Of a DNA stretch of 50,801 bases, positions 15,660 to 22,122 are shown piece after piece. A program made the position numbers and the translations under genes. Source of the stretch: CAZUDO01 sp964618895. Lineage in GTDB: Bacteria > Desulfobacterota > Binatia > DP-6. Under the pieces are notes generated by a model that searched no databases, was not told the origin of the DNA, and was given only the letters and a program-made list of their open reading frames with translations. Numbering within the stretch: the first letter of the stretch is position 1; the number at the start of each line of letters is the position of its first letter. The stretch covers positions 1-50,801 of the forward strand of contig CAZUDO010000049.1 in assembly GCA_964618895.1 (NCBI GenBank). Reading direction: 5' to 3'.

Positions 15660-16119
15660 CGACGTGCGGGCCGAGCGCGACGTGCCGCTGCCGGAGCCCG
15701 AGCACTGCGTGGACCGAGGGGTGCGGCGGAGCGATGACCTGGACGTCGCATACGCGACCGCCTACCACCTCCGCTGCATGCGGGTAGGCCGCGCTAGCGG
15801 CCCGCATTCTAGGTAAGCGTGTCGACGACGCGCTGTCCCATGAACTGCCGTGCGTGGTGGGCTCAGCCAGGAGGGACCCCCCGAGGTGGGCGCCCGGCGT
15901 CTTCGCGCGACAGTGCCCCACGCGTGCGCCAGCCTCGGGCTTACAGTATGCGCCCAAGAGCCGCGGGAGCTTGCTCAGGCAGATCGCCCCACCAGCCTCC
16001 CCACCCCGCTTGCGTTGCAGGCCAACTGCCGCGTAAATGGCCCACTATGCTCGGCAGAGGGCGCAGGACGTGCGGCACGGCTTCTCGTCGGCGACCCATG
16101 ATCGGCGGCTGCTTGCAGA
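15660..16119. other. Non-coding or decayed DNA with an attC-like half site
   Basis: No gene is supported. At 15760-15789 there is a GCCTACC...GGTAGGC inverted repeat around CCGCTGCATGCGG that closely resembles the right half of the integron attC at 987-1064. The rest is unrecognised. Confidence 0.4.
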
Positions 16120-16265
16120 TCGGCCACGTGAACCTGCTCCCCGGGCCTGCGGAGCAGGGTGGCCAGGTAGTGCAGGCCCTTGCTGTCGCGCAAGCGGACC
16201 GTCTTCCGGGCGAAGATGATGGTCCAGTAGTCGCCCTCCAGACGGAACACGTCGCATTCCTTCAC
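16120..16265 (-). pseudogene. Fragment of a regulator/ATPase C-terminal domain
   Basis: From a GTG at 16263-16265 the minus strand reads FRLEGDYWTIIFARKTVRLR and then DSKGLHYLATLLRRPGEQVHVADL, a segment found near the C terminus or as a separate domain in large ATPase-type regulators. After Val-Ala-Asp-Leu the sequence loses all similarity, so only about 45 codons of the domain remain. It could still be read as a short protein, but I treat it as a fragment. Confidence 0.5.
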
Positions 16266-16320
16266 GTCGGGAGAAGGGGTGTGAAACTGCCGGGCACAAG
16301 TGTGCCTGGTCGGGTCGCTA

Positions 16321-16425
16321 GAAGGCGTACTCGAGCTGGACGGTCGGGATCACGTCAGCGCGCAGCCCGTCGCGAACGCCAGCGCAGGCCTACGGAGGCG
16401 TCGAAGATGTCGTTGCGCCCTGCGG
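16321..16425 (-). pseudogene. C-terminal end of an outer-membrane barrel protein
   Basis: Two minus-strand frames give DIFDASVGLRWRS and GLRADVIPTVQLEYAF followed by a stop. A strand pattern ending in Phe is the C-terminal barrel signature of outer-membrane proteins. The two pieces are out of frame with each other, and nothing upstream matches a barrel, so this is the frameshifted 3' end of a lost gene. Confidence 0.45.
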
Positions 16426-16441
16426 GCGGTGCTGGGCTAGC
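16420..16441 (+). repeat. 22-bp direct repeat, first copy
   Basis: This 22-bp sequence (core GGGCGGTGCTGGGC) recurs exactly at 18063-18084. Here it lies at the junction of the barrel fragment and the PIN fragment; there it lies just upstream of mntA. It may mark a recombination joint. Confidence 0.7.
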
Positions 16442-16600
16442 TCGGAACCCGTGCGAGGTCGAGCTTGGCCAGGCGATCGACGCGGCGTAACAGGCGTCGT
16501 ATCCGCTGATCCGGCAGGCGTACGCCAGGCGTGCGGCTCGGCGCGCGAGGCGATCATCCAGACGGATGCGGCGCAGACCCAACCGGACGAGTCGGGCGTA
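16440..16600 (-). pseudogene. C-terminal PIN-domain fragment
   Basis: The minus strand encodes RIRLDDRLARRAARLAYACR and then ISGYDACYAASIAW, which is the latter half of a VapC/PIN domain (LDDRLA...ISGYDA.YAALA). The N-terminal catalytic part is missing. The fragment abuts a 22-bp sequence (16420-16441) that is repeated at 18063-18084. Confidence 0.5.
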
Positions 16601-16624
16601 GGCGCCATGCGCGGGGCACCGAGC

Positions 16625-16713
16625 CCTCGCAGCATTCACAGGCCGACCTCAACCGCGTGGCGCGGCGGCTCAACGAGCATCCACGCAAGACTTTGGCCTT
16701 CCGGTTACAATAG
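16625..16713 (+). pseudogene. C-terminal fragment of an IS30-type transposase
   Basis: The plus strand reads QADLNRVARRLNEHPRKTLA followed by Phe-Arg-Leu-Gln-stop. The RLNxRPRKTLGF segment is the C-terminal signature of IS30-family transposases. The flanking sequence GATGTTGCACTGACCGG (16718-16734) also looks like the 3' end of such a gene. No other part of the element remains. Confidence 0.5.
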
Positions 16714-16749
16714 CTCAGATGTTGCACTGACCGGGTTGGCGAGAAGATC

Positions 16750-16869
16750 ATGCGTGAACGAGGCAGATCAGCGCCAAACGAAGGGCTCATCAACTACTGG
16801 GAGCGAGAGATCGAGGCGTTCGACAAGGGGATCGCCCGCGCCAGGAGGCGCCAGAAAGGCGGAAGATGA
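16750..16869 (+). CDS. Small unrecognised ORF (39 aa)
   Basis: A 39-codon frame from ATG to TGA encoding a charged helical peptide (LINYWEREIEAFDKGIARARRRQ). GAGAAG lies just upstream. I do not recognise it, and it may be chance. Confidence 0.25.
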   Translation: MRERGRSAPNEGLINYWEREIEAFDKGIARARRRQKGGR

Positions 16870-16942
16870 AGGCGGCAATCCAACGGGTTCCTAGGACGGC
16901 ATCGGCTACAACACGGGTTCTGCTCGGTGAGCTACGGGAGGA

Positions 16943-17071
16943 ATGCGAGTGGAAGGAGCGAAGCTCTCGGCCAAGGAGCGGGACGACGTGCTCGGCGAGC
17001 TCAGCGCGGCCGTGCTGCACCTCCACGCACACACCGACGGCCTGGACGAGTTCCTCTGCCAACGAGCCTGA
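16943..17071 (+). CDS. Small unrecognised ORF (42 aa)
   Basis: A 42-codon frame encoding an amphipathic peptide (KLSAKERDDVLGELSAAVLH). A GGAGG lies almost against the ATG, too close for a good ribosome site. No family is recognised. Confidence 0.25.
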   Translation: MRVEGAKLSAKERDDVLGELSAAVLHLHAHTDGLDEFLCQRA

Positions 17072-17173
17072 GGTCGTCGCTCACCAGCAAGAGGAAACGG
17101 TACCGCGCTTCGACGAGTTCATGAGACGGGTCATGTCCGGACACGCTCGACTGGCGCTAGAGCGCCCCAGGAG

Positions 17174-17602
17174 TCACAGCCCCTGCGACTCGAGCCATCC
17201 AGCCATCGCCGCTGCGAACGCCTCGAGGTCGTCGAGCTGCCCGAGCTTCTCGTGGACGAGGGCGTAGTCGACCGCTGCATACTCGTGCACGAGGACGTTT
17301 CGAAACCCGGAGACTTTTGCGAGACGTTCTCCAAGCGGGGCGTGGAGAACATCGTGTCGCGTGAGCTGCGGGACTATCTCTCCGTAGTCGCGCGGACTCT
17401 CTTTGAACCTGCTGCTGAGGATGTGTGCGCCTGCATCCAGAAGCGCCTGCACGGTCGTCTGGAGGGCATACGCGGCAGCCCATTGCGCCTTACGGTCGGC
17501 GAGAAAGGCATCGAGGGCCATCGCCGCCATCGACCGAAGCTCGCCGAGGTTCGTGCGAACGAGCGCGAGCCGCTCGCGAACGGTGTCAGCACGCAACGTC
17601 AT
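17174..17602 (-). CDS. hepT: HepT-like HEPN toxin
   Basis: A 142-aa all-helical HEPN-domain protein of the HepT/DUF86 family. The RNase motif Rx4HxY is present as RNVLVHEY near residue 104. Family members are the toxin of the HEPN/MNT system, cleaving RNA or being held inactive through AMPylation of the tyrosine by the partner. The ATG at 17600-17602 overlaps the stop of mntA by four bases. The last 108 bp or so of the gene region (17179-17286) is duplicated at 19168-19276. Confidence 0.85.
   Translation of the reverse strand: MTLRADTVRERLALVRTNLGELRSMAAMALDAFLADRKAQWAAAYALQTTVQALLDAGAHILSSRFKESPRDYGEIVPQLTRHDVLHAPLGERLAKVSGFRNVLVHEYAAVDYALVHEKLGQLDDLEAFAAAMAGWLESQGL
17179..17286 (-). repeat. 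108-bp direct repeat, first copy (3' end of hepT)
   Basis: This copy covers the last codons of hepT and runs from GCCCCTGCGACTCG to CATACTCGT. A near-identical copy lies at 19168-19276, about 2 kb away, differing only around GCGTAGTCG against GCGTCGTTCG. Confidence 0.85.
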
Positions 17603-18009
17603 CGGGCGTTGCGAAGGTCTTCGCGCACGTACGCGTAGACGATCCGGCGCAGCTCCACCGTGCCGAGATAGCGCTCGAGCGCTCGGGTTTCCCAGGCGTC
17701 CGCGGCGTCCGTATCGCGCGTCAGGAAGCGATGCCCCGTGTCGACAATGGCCATAGCGAGCACTGGTGATGCGTGCTCCGCGACCACGACGTCGCACGTC
17801 CGACCGGCGGCTCGGGTCAACTCCACCGTCAGCTGAGCCCTCTCGTCGAACGTCAGGGTTGCCCCACCGAGGATCGCGACATCCACATCGGAGAGCGGGC
17901 CGTCGGTACCCGTAGCGACCGACCCGAAGAGCCATGCCGCGCTGATGGTCGGCCACCGGTCGAGCACCCGGGCCACCGCCTGTTCGAGCGTGGAGTCAGG
18001 AGCCGACAT
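17599..18009 (-). CDS. mntA: MntA-like nucleotidyltransferase antitoxin
   Basis: A 136-aa minimal nucleotidyltransferase. The core motif is GSVATGTDGPLSDVDVAIL (about residues 28-46), the GSx10DxD signature whose aspartates hold the catalytic metal. In the HEPN/MNT system this enzyme AMPylates the HepT toxin and neutralises it. The ATG at 18007-18009 follows a stretch without a strong ribosome site; longer upstream reading lacks family similarity. The mntA-hepT order with ATGA overlap is typical. Confidence 0.85.
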   Translation of the reverse strand: MSAPDSTLEQAVARVLDRWPTISAAWLFGSVATGTDGPLSDVDVAILGGATLTFDERAQLTVELTRAAGRTCDVVVAEHASPVLAMAIVDTGHRFLTRDTDAADAWETRALERYLGTVELRRIVYAYVREDLRNAR

Positions 18010-18062
18010 GAGCGGGATAGTAGCAGTCTCCCCCCTCTTCTCCCACCCGCAGGTCATGGGCT

Positions 18063-18084
18063 CTGCGGGCGGTGCTGGGCTAGC
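18063..18084 (+). repeat. 22-bp direct repeat, second copy
   Basis: Exact copy of 16420-16441, located about 55 bp upstream of the mntA start. The DNA on either side is unrelated between the copies. Confidence 0.7.
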
Positions 18085-18168
18085 CGCATCCGGCGGCAGA
18101 GAAGCGCCAACACCTCGTGGAAGAACAACTTTGGCACAACAAAGCGGGCGGGGCGCGTCCATAGTCGG

Positions 18169-18320
18169 GATGCCCAACATCGGCCTCTTCTACGGCCTGG
18201 CCGAGTGGCTGGGCGTGACGCCCCGCACGCTCGCCCTCATCGACACCACCATCTCGGCGCCGCTGACGCAGCTCGCCATGGTGCCCATGCTGACGCTGAT
18301 CGCCACGGTAGCCCCGACGG
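18169..18320 (+). pseudogene. Fragment of a folate-biopterin-type transporter
   Basis: About 50 codons read MPNIGLFYGLAEWLGVTPRT, then LALIDTTISAPLTQLAMVPM and LTLIATVAP, matching the membrane-helix pattern of BT1/folate-biopterin transporter family proteins. Both ends break off. The frame then runs without a gap into a piece of a ComM-like protein, showing two unrelated gene fragments joined together. Confidence 0.5.
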
Positions 18321-18495
18321 CCGCCGCTTGCTCGCGATCGCCACGGAACGCCTCGGCCTCTCGGCGCGGGCGTACACCTGCATCCTGCGGGTTGCGCGCA
18401 CGATCGCGGATCTCGCCAGCGAGCACCACATCGCCGCCGGACACGTGGCCGAGGCGATTCAGTACCGGAGCCTCGATCGGCCGGTACAACGGTAG
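18320..18495 (+). pseudogene. C-terminal fragment of a ComM/Mg-chelatase-like AAA protein
   Basis: The plus strand reads RLLAIATERLGLSARAYTCI, then LRVARTIADLASEHHIAAGH and VAEAIQYRSLDR before a stop. This is the well-conserved C terminus of YifB/ComM proteins (ERLGLSARAYxRILKVARTIADL...HVAEAIQYRSLDR). The AAA+ core is absent. Confidence 0.65.
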
Positions 18496-18591
18496 CGTGG
18501 CAGGGGTGAGGGGACACGGCTTGCCCCCGGGGCCGGCCTTGACAGCGGGCTTGATCGCGAAGACCCTACGAAGTGCCCAGCTCCGGAGCCG

Positions 18592-18918
18592 ATGACCCAA
18601 TTCACCTGCCCATATCTCGCTGCGGAAGTGGATCTCACGACTGAGCGCGAAGCGCACATCGCGGCGCACCATCCCGATCTGTTGCCCGCGAACCGGGGCT
18701 GCCTGGCTACGGTGTTGAGCGACCCCGATCAGGTTCGTCGAAGTCCACGATTCACGAATGCTCGGTTATTCTCCCGATGGTTTTCTGATCTCCGAGGTGG
18801 CAAGCACGTCGTCGTTGTGATCGTGAGTGATGCCAAGCCGGGGGATCGGCATTGGATCGTCACGGCGTACATGGCGCGCCGGCTGACGGAAGGAGCGATG
18901 GAATGGCAGCGAAGCTGA
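18592..18918 (+). CDS. Probable BECR-fold nuclease-like protein paired with DUF2283
   Basis: A 108-aa protein: TCPYLAAEVDLTTEREAHIAAHHPD, then VLSDPDQVRRSPRFTNARLF and SDLRGGKHVVVVIVSDAKPG, ending HWIVTAYMARRL. The order of a His-containing helix, an Arg-rich DPDQVRRS segment, a VVVVVVS strand and a TAYxxRRL end fits small phage-Barnase/EndoU/RelE-like nuclease domains. I infer a toxin, but no experiment is known to me. The gene overlaps the DUF2283 gene start by 16 bp, so they are co-expressed. TTGACA at 18539-18544 might be a -35 but has no good -10 partner. Confidence 0.6.
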   Translation: MTQFTCPYLAAEVDLTTEREAHIAAHHPDLLPANRGCLATVLSDPDQVRRSPRFTNARLFSRWFSDLRGGKHVVVVIVSDAKPGDRHWIVTAYMARRLTEGAMEWQRS

Positions 18919-19148
18919 GCTTTCGATACGATCGCCAGGGCGACGTCCTCTACATCGACCGCTGTGCGCCGTACGCGGAGCAAGAATCCGAGGAACTCGG
19001 GGACGAGGTGATCGGCCGGCTCAACCCTGACACGGGCGAGATCGAAAACCTCGAAGTGCTCTTCTTCTCGACCCGCCTGCTGCGAAGCGATCTGTTCGAA
19101 CTGCCTGTATCGCTCGATCTTCGTCCGGTCGGGCGGCCTCAGAGCTGA
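18903..19148 (+). CDS. DUF2283 protein, probable antitoxin
   Basis: An 81-aa DUF2283 family protein. The signature is LSFRYDRQGDVLYIDRC near the N terminus, followed by DEVIGRLNPDTGEIENLEVLFF. DUF2283 proteins are small beta-rich proteins often found beside a nuclease-like partner, as here, which suggests an antitoxin role. The ATG at 18903 lies inside the end of the upstream gene. Confidence 0.72.
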   Translation: MAAKLSFRYDRQGDVLYIDRCAPYAEQESEELGDEVIGRLNPDTGEIENLEVLFFSTRLLRSDLFELPVSLDLRPVGRPQS

Positions 19149-19167
19149 AGGGAGTGATCACCCCACC

Positions 19168-19276
19168 GCCCCTGCGACTCGAGCCATCCAGCCATCGCCG
19201 CTGCGAACGCCTCGAGGTCGTCGAGCTGCCCGAGCTTCTCGTGGACGAGGGCGTCGTTCGACCGCTGCATACTCGT
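19168..19276 (-). repeat. 108-bp direct repeat, second copy (hepT 3' end without the gene)
   Basis: Near-identical to 17179-17286 but not joined to any hepT body. It is flanked by the DUF2283 gene on the left and the Fic gene end on the right. The about 1.9 kb between the copies contains the rest of hepT, mntA, the fragments and the DUF2283 pair. Confidence 0.85.
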
Positions 19277-19287
19277 TGACACCCGAG

Positions 19288-20418
19288 CTAGCGTCCGCTG
19301 TCGTCCGCTTCCATTCTGGCCAGCGCATAGCTTGTGCTCCGGCCACCTTCAGGGTTGCGAACAAGAACGCCGCGTTTCACGAGAAAGACAATATCTCGCG
19401 ACGCCGTGTCCTGAGAACATTTCGCGAGCCTTGCGTATTTGGATGACGTCACCTTGCCCTCGAATCCGTCGAGAAGCCGATTGAGGACGAGGCGCTGCCG
19501 CTTGTTGAGGGGGACGCCGGCTATAGATTCCCACAAGCGTGCCTTCGCGAGGACCGCCCCAAGAGTGGTGTGTGCGCCCTCAATGGCGCGGCCCAGACAG
19601 CCGAGGAACCACTCCATCCATGGCGTGATGTCCAGCGTCGCCTTCTGTGTCTCTCCGAGGATGCTGTAGTATGCGTTCCGCTCCTGCCGGATCTGCGCCG
19701 ACATACTGTAAAAGCGCTGCGGGCTGTTCTCCGAACGGGCCAGCGCCATGTCGGCAATCGTACGCGCGATGCGACCATTGCCATCGTCGAAGGGATGGAT
19801 GGTCACGAACCAGAGGTGGGCCAGCGCTGCTTTCAGGACAGGATCGACATCGGCCTTTGCGTTGAAGTCCTCCAGGAACACCTGCATTTCCCGGTCGAGC
19901 CGTTCTGTCGCCGGCGCCTGAAAATGCACGTGCTCCTTCCCGACCGGTCCTGAGACGGCCTGCATCGGCCCGGCGCTGTCATCACGCCAGGCCCCCGCCC
20001 TGATTTTAGTCATACCCCTGCGGCCGGTCGGAAACAGGGACGCATGCCACGCGAACAGCCGTTCGGCCGTGAGCGGCTCGTCGTAGTGGCGCGTGGCATC
20101 AAGCATCATTTCAACGATGCCCTCGACGTTGCGGTCGGCCGGCTTGAGACCGCCGATGTCCATGCCGAGCCGGCGGGCAATCGAAGACCGGACTTGCTCT
20201 GCGTCCAGCCTCTCTCCTTCGATCTCACTAGTCTTGAGCACGTCGGAGGTCAGGGTTTGCAGCACCGCCTCCTGACGGAGACTGAACCCGAGAGCCTCCA
20301 TGTGCCCGATAAACCGGCCCTGATGGTGGCGGACCGCGGCCAGTGGCTCGGCCAGGTGCTCCCGGTTCCAGTAAAGCCTGGGCCAGTCCTCTCGCTCATG
20401 GATGTACATTCTCCGCAC
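19288..20418 (-). CDS. Fic family protein with N-terminal inhibitory helix and C-terminal winged-helix part
   Basis: A 376-aa Fic protein, predicted to AMPylate target proteins (transfer AMP from ATP to a Tyr, Ser or Thr). The active loop is HPFDDGNGRIAR with catalytic His208. The inhibitory motif [S/T]xxxE[G/N] is present upstream as TSEIEG (residues 63-68), which makes it a class II, self-inhibited Fic. The N-terminal 30-50 residues match the DUF4172-type extension. From about residue 290 a winged-helix region (NKRQRLVLNRLLDGFEGKVT and then SSKYARLAKCSQDTASRDIV) could bind DNA. The start is GTG at 20418 or ATG at 20409. Operator-like repeats sit across the start, suggesting self-regulation. 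Confidence 0.88.
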   Translation of the reverse strand: MRRMYIHEREDWPRLYWNREHLAEPLAAVRHHQGRFIGHMEALGFSLRQEAVLQTLTSDVLKTSEIEGERLDAEQVRSSIARRLGMDIGGLKPADRNVEGIVEMMLDATRHYDEPLTAERLFAWHASLFPTGRRGMTKIRAGAWRDDSAGPMQAVSGPVGKEHVHFQAPATERLDREMQVFLEDFNAKADVDPVLKAALAHLWFVTIHPFDDGNGRIARTIADMALARSENSPQRFYSMSAQIRQERNAYYSILGETQKATLDITPWMEWFLGCLGRAIEGAHTTLGAVLAKARLWESIAGVPLNKRQRLVLNRLLDGFEGKVTSSKYARLAKCSQDTASRDIVFLVKRGVLVRNPEGGRSTSYALARMEADDSGR

Positions 20419-20506
20419 CTCTTGCGGAGATTATAGCCAGCGATCGCCTTGAGGGCAAAGATTCTCCGCAAGCCATACGGAGAATAGCTCAGTTAATCTC
20501 CGCAAG
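20410..20506 (-). promoter_or_regulatory. Operator array of TCTCCGCA repeats at the fic start
   Basis: Three plus-strand copies of TCTCCGCA start at 20410, 20463 and 20497. Two belong to inverted repeats: TCTCCGCA-N5-TGCGGAGA (20410-20430), across the fic start codon, and ATTCTCCG-N9-CGGAGAAT (20461-20485). The third is a half site. The layout suggests a dimeric repressor, perhaps the Fic winged helix itself. Confidence 0.6.
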
Positions 20507-20629
20507 GCCCCCCAGCCGCGCCAATCCACCCCATCCCCTACCGGCAGAAGGCGGGACATCGGGGTCTCCGTGCGCAACCAGTTCGGCGTGGATCGGGTGA
20601 ACACCTTCAAGGCCGTGCTGCTCGGGTCG
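20507..20629 (+). pseudogene. Short coding fragment next to the IS701-type element
   Basis: The plus strand reads DIGVSVRNQFGVDRVNTFKA and continues VLLGS up to the element end. The NQFGxxxVxTxK pattern recalls extracellular repeat domains, but similarity is too short to name a family. The reading ends where the element begins. Confidence 0.35.
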
Positions 20630-20633
20630 CTAG

Positions 20634-22119
20634 TACTACTGTGTCATAAAAGATGAATCTCCCTCCGCGCCGCAAACCGGGCAGTGCGGAAGCCGCGCCA
20701 CGATGGAACGGACCTGATGCCAGCGCATCGTCGTGATCGAGCAGGGGTTGTGACGTTCAGTGCGCACCGGCAGCGCCCCGTGGGCGGAAACCTTTGGGTA
20801 CGGGAGCGGGCTTGAGGAAGGCGAGAGGTGCAGGGGGGGAAAGCCGAGCGCGCTCGGCCGCCAGATACGCATAGGCGGCGATGCATAAGACGCCGTGGTG
20901 ATGGAAGCCCCGCCAGCCGCGGCCCTCGTAGTGATCGAGGCCCAGCTCATCCTTCATCTCCTGATAGTCCCGTTCGATGCGCCAGCGGATCTTCACCAGA
21001 CGGACCAACGCCTCGATGCGCACCCGGCTGGCCACCGTGGAGAGCCAGGACTTGATGGGTTCTTTCTCCGGGGCGGGCCACTCGATCAGGAGCCATTCAA
21101 GATCCCGCGGCGCCGTGCGATGGTAATCACGGTGCGCCGCGCGGACGCGCACGGCAGCGAAGCGGGAACGCCTCGTGCCCTTCGTCCCTTCCCGCCACCG
21201 CACCTCTCGCCAGTGTGTCGCCGACAGGCGCACCGCCAGCGCGCGCACCGAGACCGGTTGATGTTTGGCCGTGCGCCGCAAGCGCGTCGCGGGGCGTCCG
21301 GGACGATGGGCTTGCGGCGGCGCGGGCGCTAGAACTAGCGGTGCACTGCCCTCGGGCCATACCGTCGCATCCTCACTGATGCCGACGGCGTACAGCAACT
21401 GCCTGGCGGTCAGTCCGTCACGAAATTCCGTGGCGGTACCGTAGCCCGCATCCGCCACCACCGGGGCGCGAGGAAGATCGTCTGCCAGTAACTGATCGAT
21501 CTCCTCCAGGGCGATCTCCCACTTCTTACGAAACGTGACCTCCTGCGGAATGCCTGCCTCACCACACCGTCGACGATCCTTCGCCCACGCCTCCGGCAGA
21601 TACAGTCGGTACGCAGACGGTACGCTCATCACCGTGTTGACCAGCGAGATCGTCACGGCCACCTGACAATTGTCTTGCTTCCCGAGTTGTCCGCAGTCCT
21701 GTCGCGCAACTCCGACAGACATCCGTCCCTTCTTGGGCATCCCCGTGTCGTCGATCACCCATGCGCCCACCGGCGCGTGTCGCTCCAACGGCTCCAGTGC
21801 ATAGTCGCGCGCGCTCCGCAGCAGCTCCCGCTCGTCCCACGGCGCACTGGCCACCAGGTGATGCATGGACTGGTGGCGCGCACGCACGTGGCGCGGATCG
21901 ATCCGTGCGGCCATCGGCTCCACGCTTTTGCGCTCGCCTGGGAGCAACAGACCGGTCACATACGCCCGCAAGGGCTCGTGTCGATCCGCATGTCCGATCG
22001 CGGCGCCCAATCGTTCCAGATACCCCTCCAACCGCTCCGCCGCCTCGGCCCGTCCCACCATGGCACCGTTGATGCCACACCCGAGCAGATGGAGGCAAAT
22101 ACTTTATGACACAGTAGTA
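20634..22119 (-). mobile_element. IS701-family insertion sequence (about 1.49 kb)
   Basis: The terminal inverted repeats begin TACTACTGTGTCATAAA at both ends (left at 20634; right, complemented, ending at 22119). The flanks are CTAG (20630-20633) and CTAA (22120-22123), a 4-bp duplication of the YTAR type with one difference. The element carries one intact transposase gene and looks recently active. It sits at the very end of the ISAzo13-type element. Confidence 0.88.
20757..22061 (-). CDS. IS701-family DDE transposase
   Basis: A 434-aa transposase. The first catalytic Asp lies in WVIDDTGMPKKG (about residue 104) next to the hallmark GVARQDCGQLGKQDNCQVAV. The second is in VVADAGYGTATEFRDGL, and the Glu is in RIERDYQEMKDELGLDHYEG followed by RGWRGFHHH. 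All three are present and the frame is uninterrupted, so the enzyme should be functional. The ATG at 22059-22061 gives the usual N terminus. It is the only apparently intact transposase in the window. Confidence 0.92.
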   Translation of the reverse strand: MVGRAEAAERLEGYLERLGAAIGHADRHEPLRAYVTGLLLPGERKSVEPMAARIDPRHVRARHQSMHHLVASAPWDERELLRSARDYALEPLERHAPVGAWVIDDTGMPKKGRMSVGVARQDCGQLGKQDNCQVAVTISLVNTVMSVPSAYRLYLPEAWAKDRRRCGEAGIPQEVTFRKKWEIALEEIDQLLADDLPRAPVVADAGYGTATEFRDGLTARQLLYAVGISEDATVWPEGSAPLVLAPAPPQAHRPGRPATRLRRTAKHQPVSVRALAVRLSATHWREVRWREGTKGTRRSRFAAVRVRAAHRDYHRTAPRDLEWLLIEWPAPEKEPIKSWLSTVASRVRIEALVRLVKIRWRIERDYQEMKDELGLDHYEGRGWRGFHHHGVLCIAAYAYLAAERARLSPPAPLAFLKPAPVPKGFRPRGAAGAH

Positions 22120-22122
22120 CTA

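Noticed and set aside
18539..18570. Promoter TTGACA upstream of the nuclease-like gene
   Set aside because: A perfect -35 is present, but no acceptable -10 lies 16-18 bp away.
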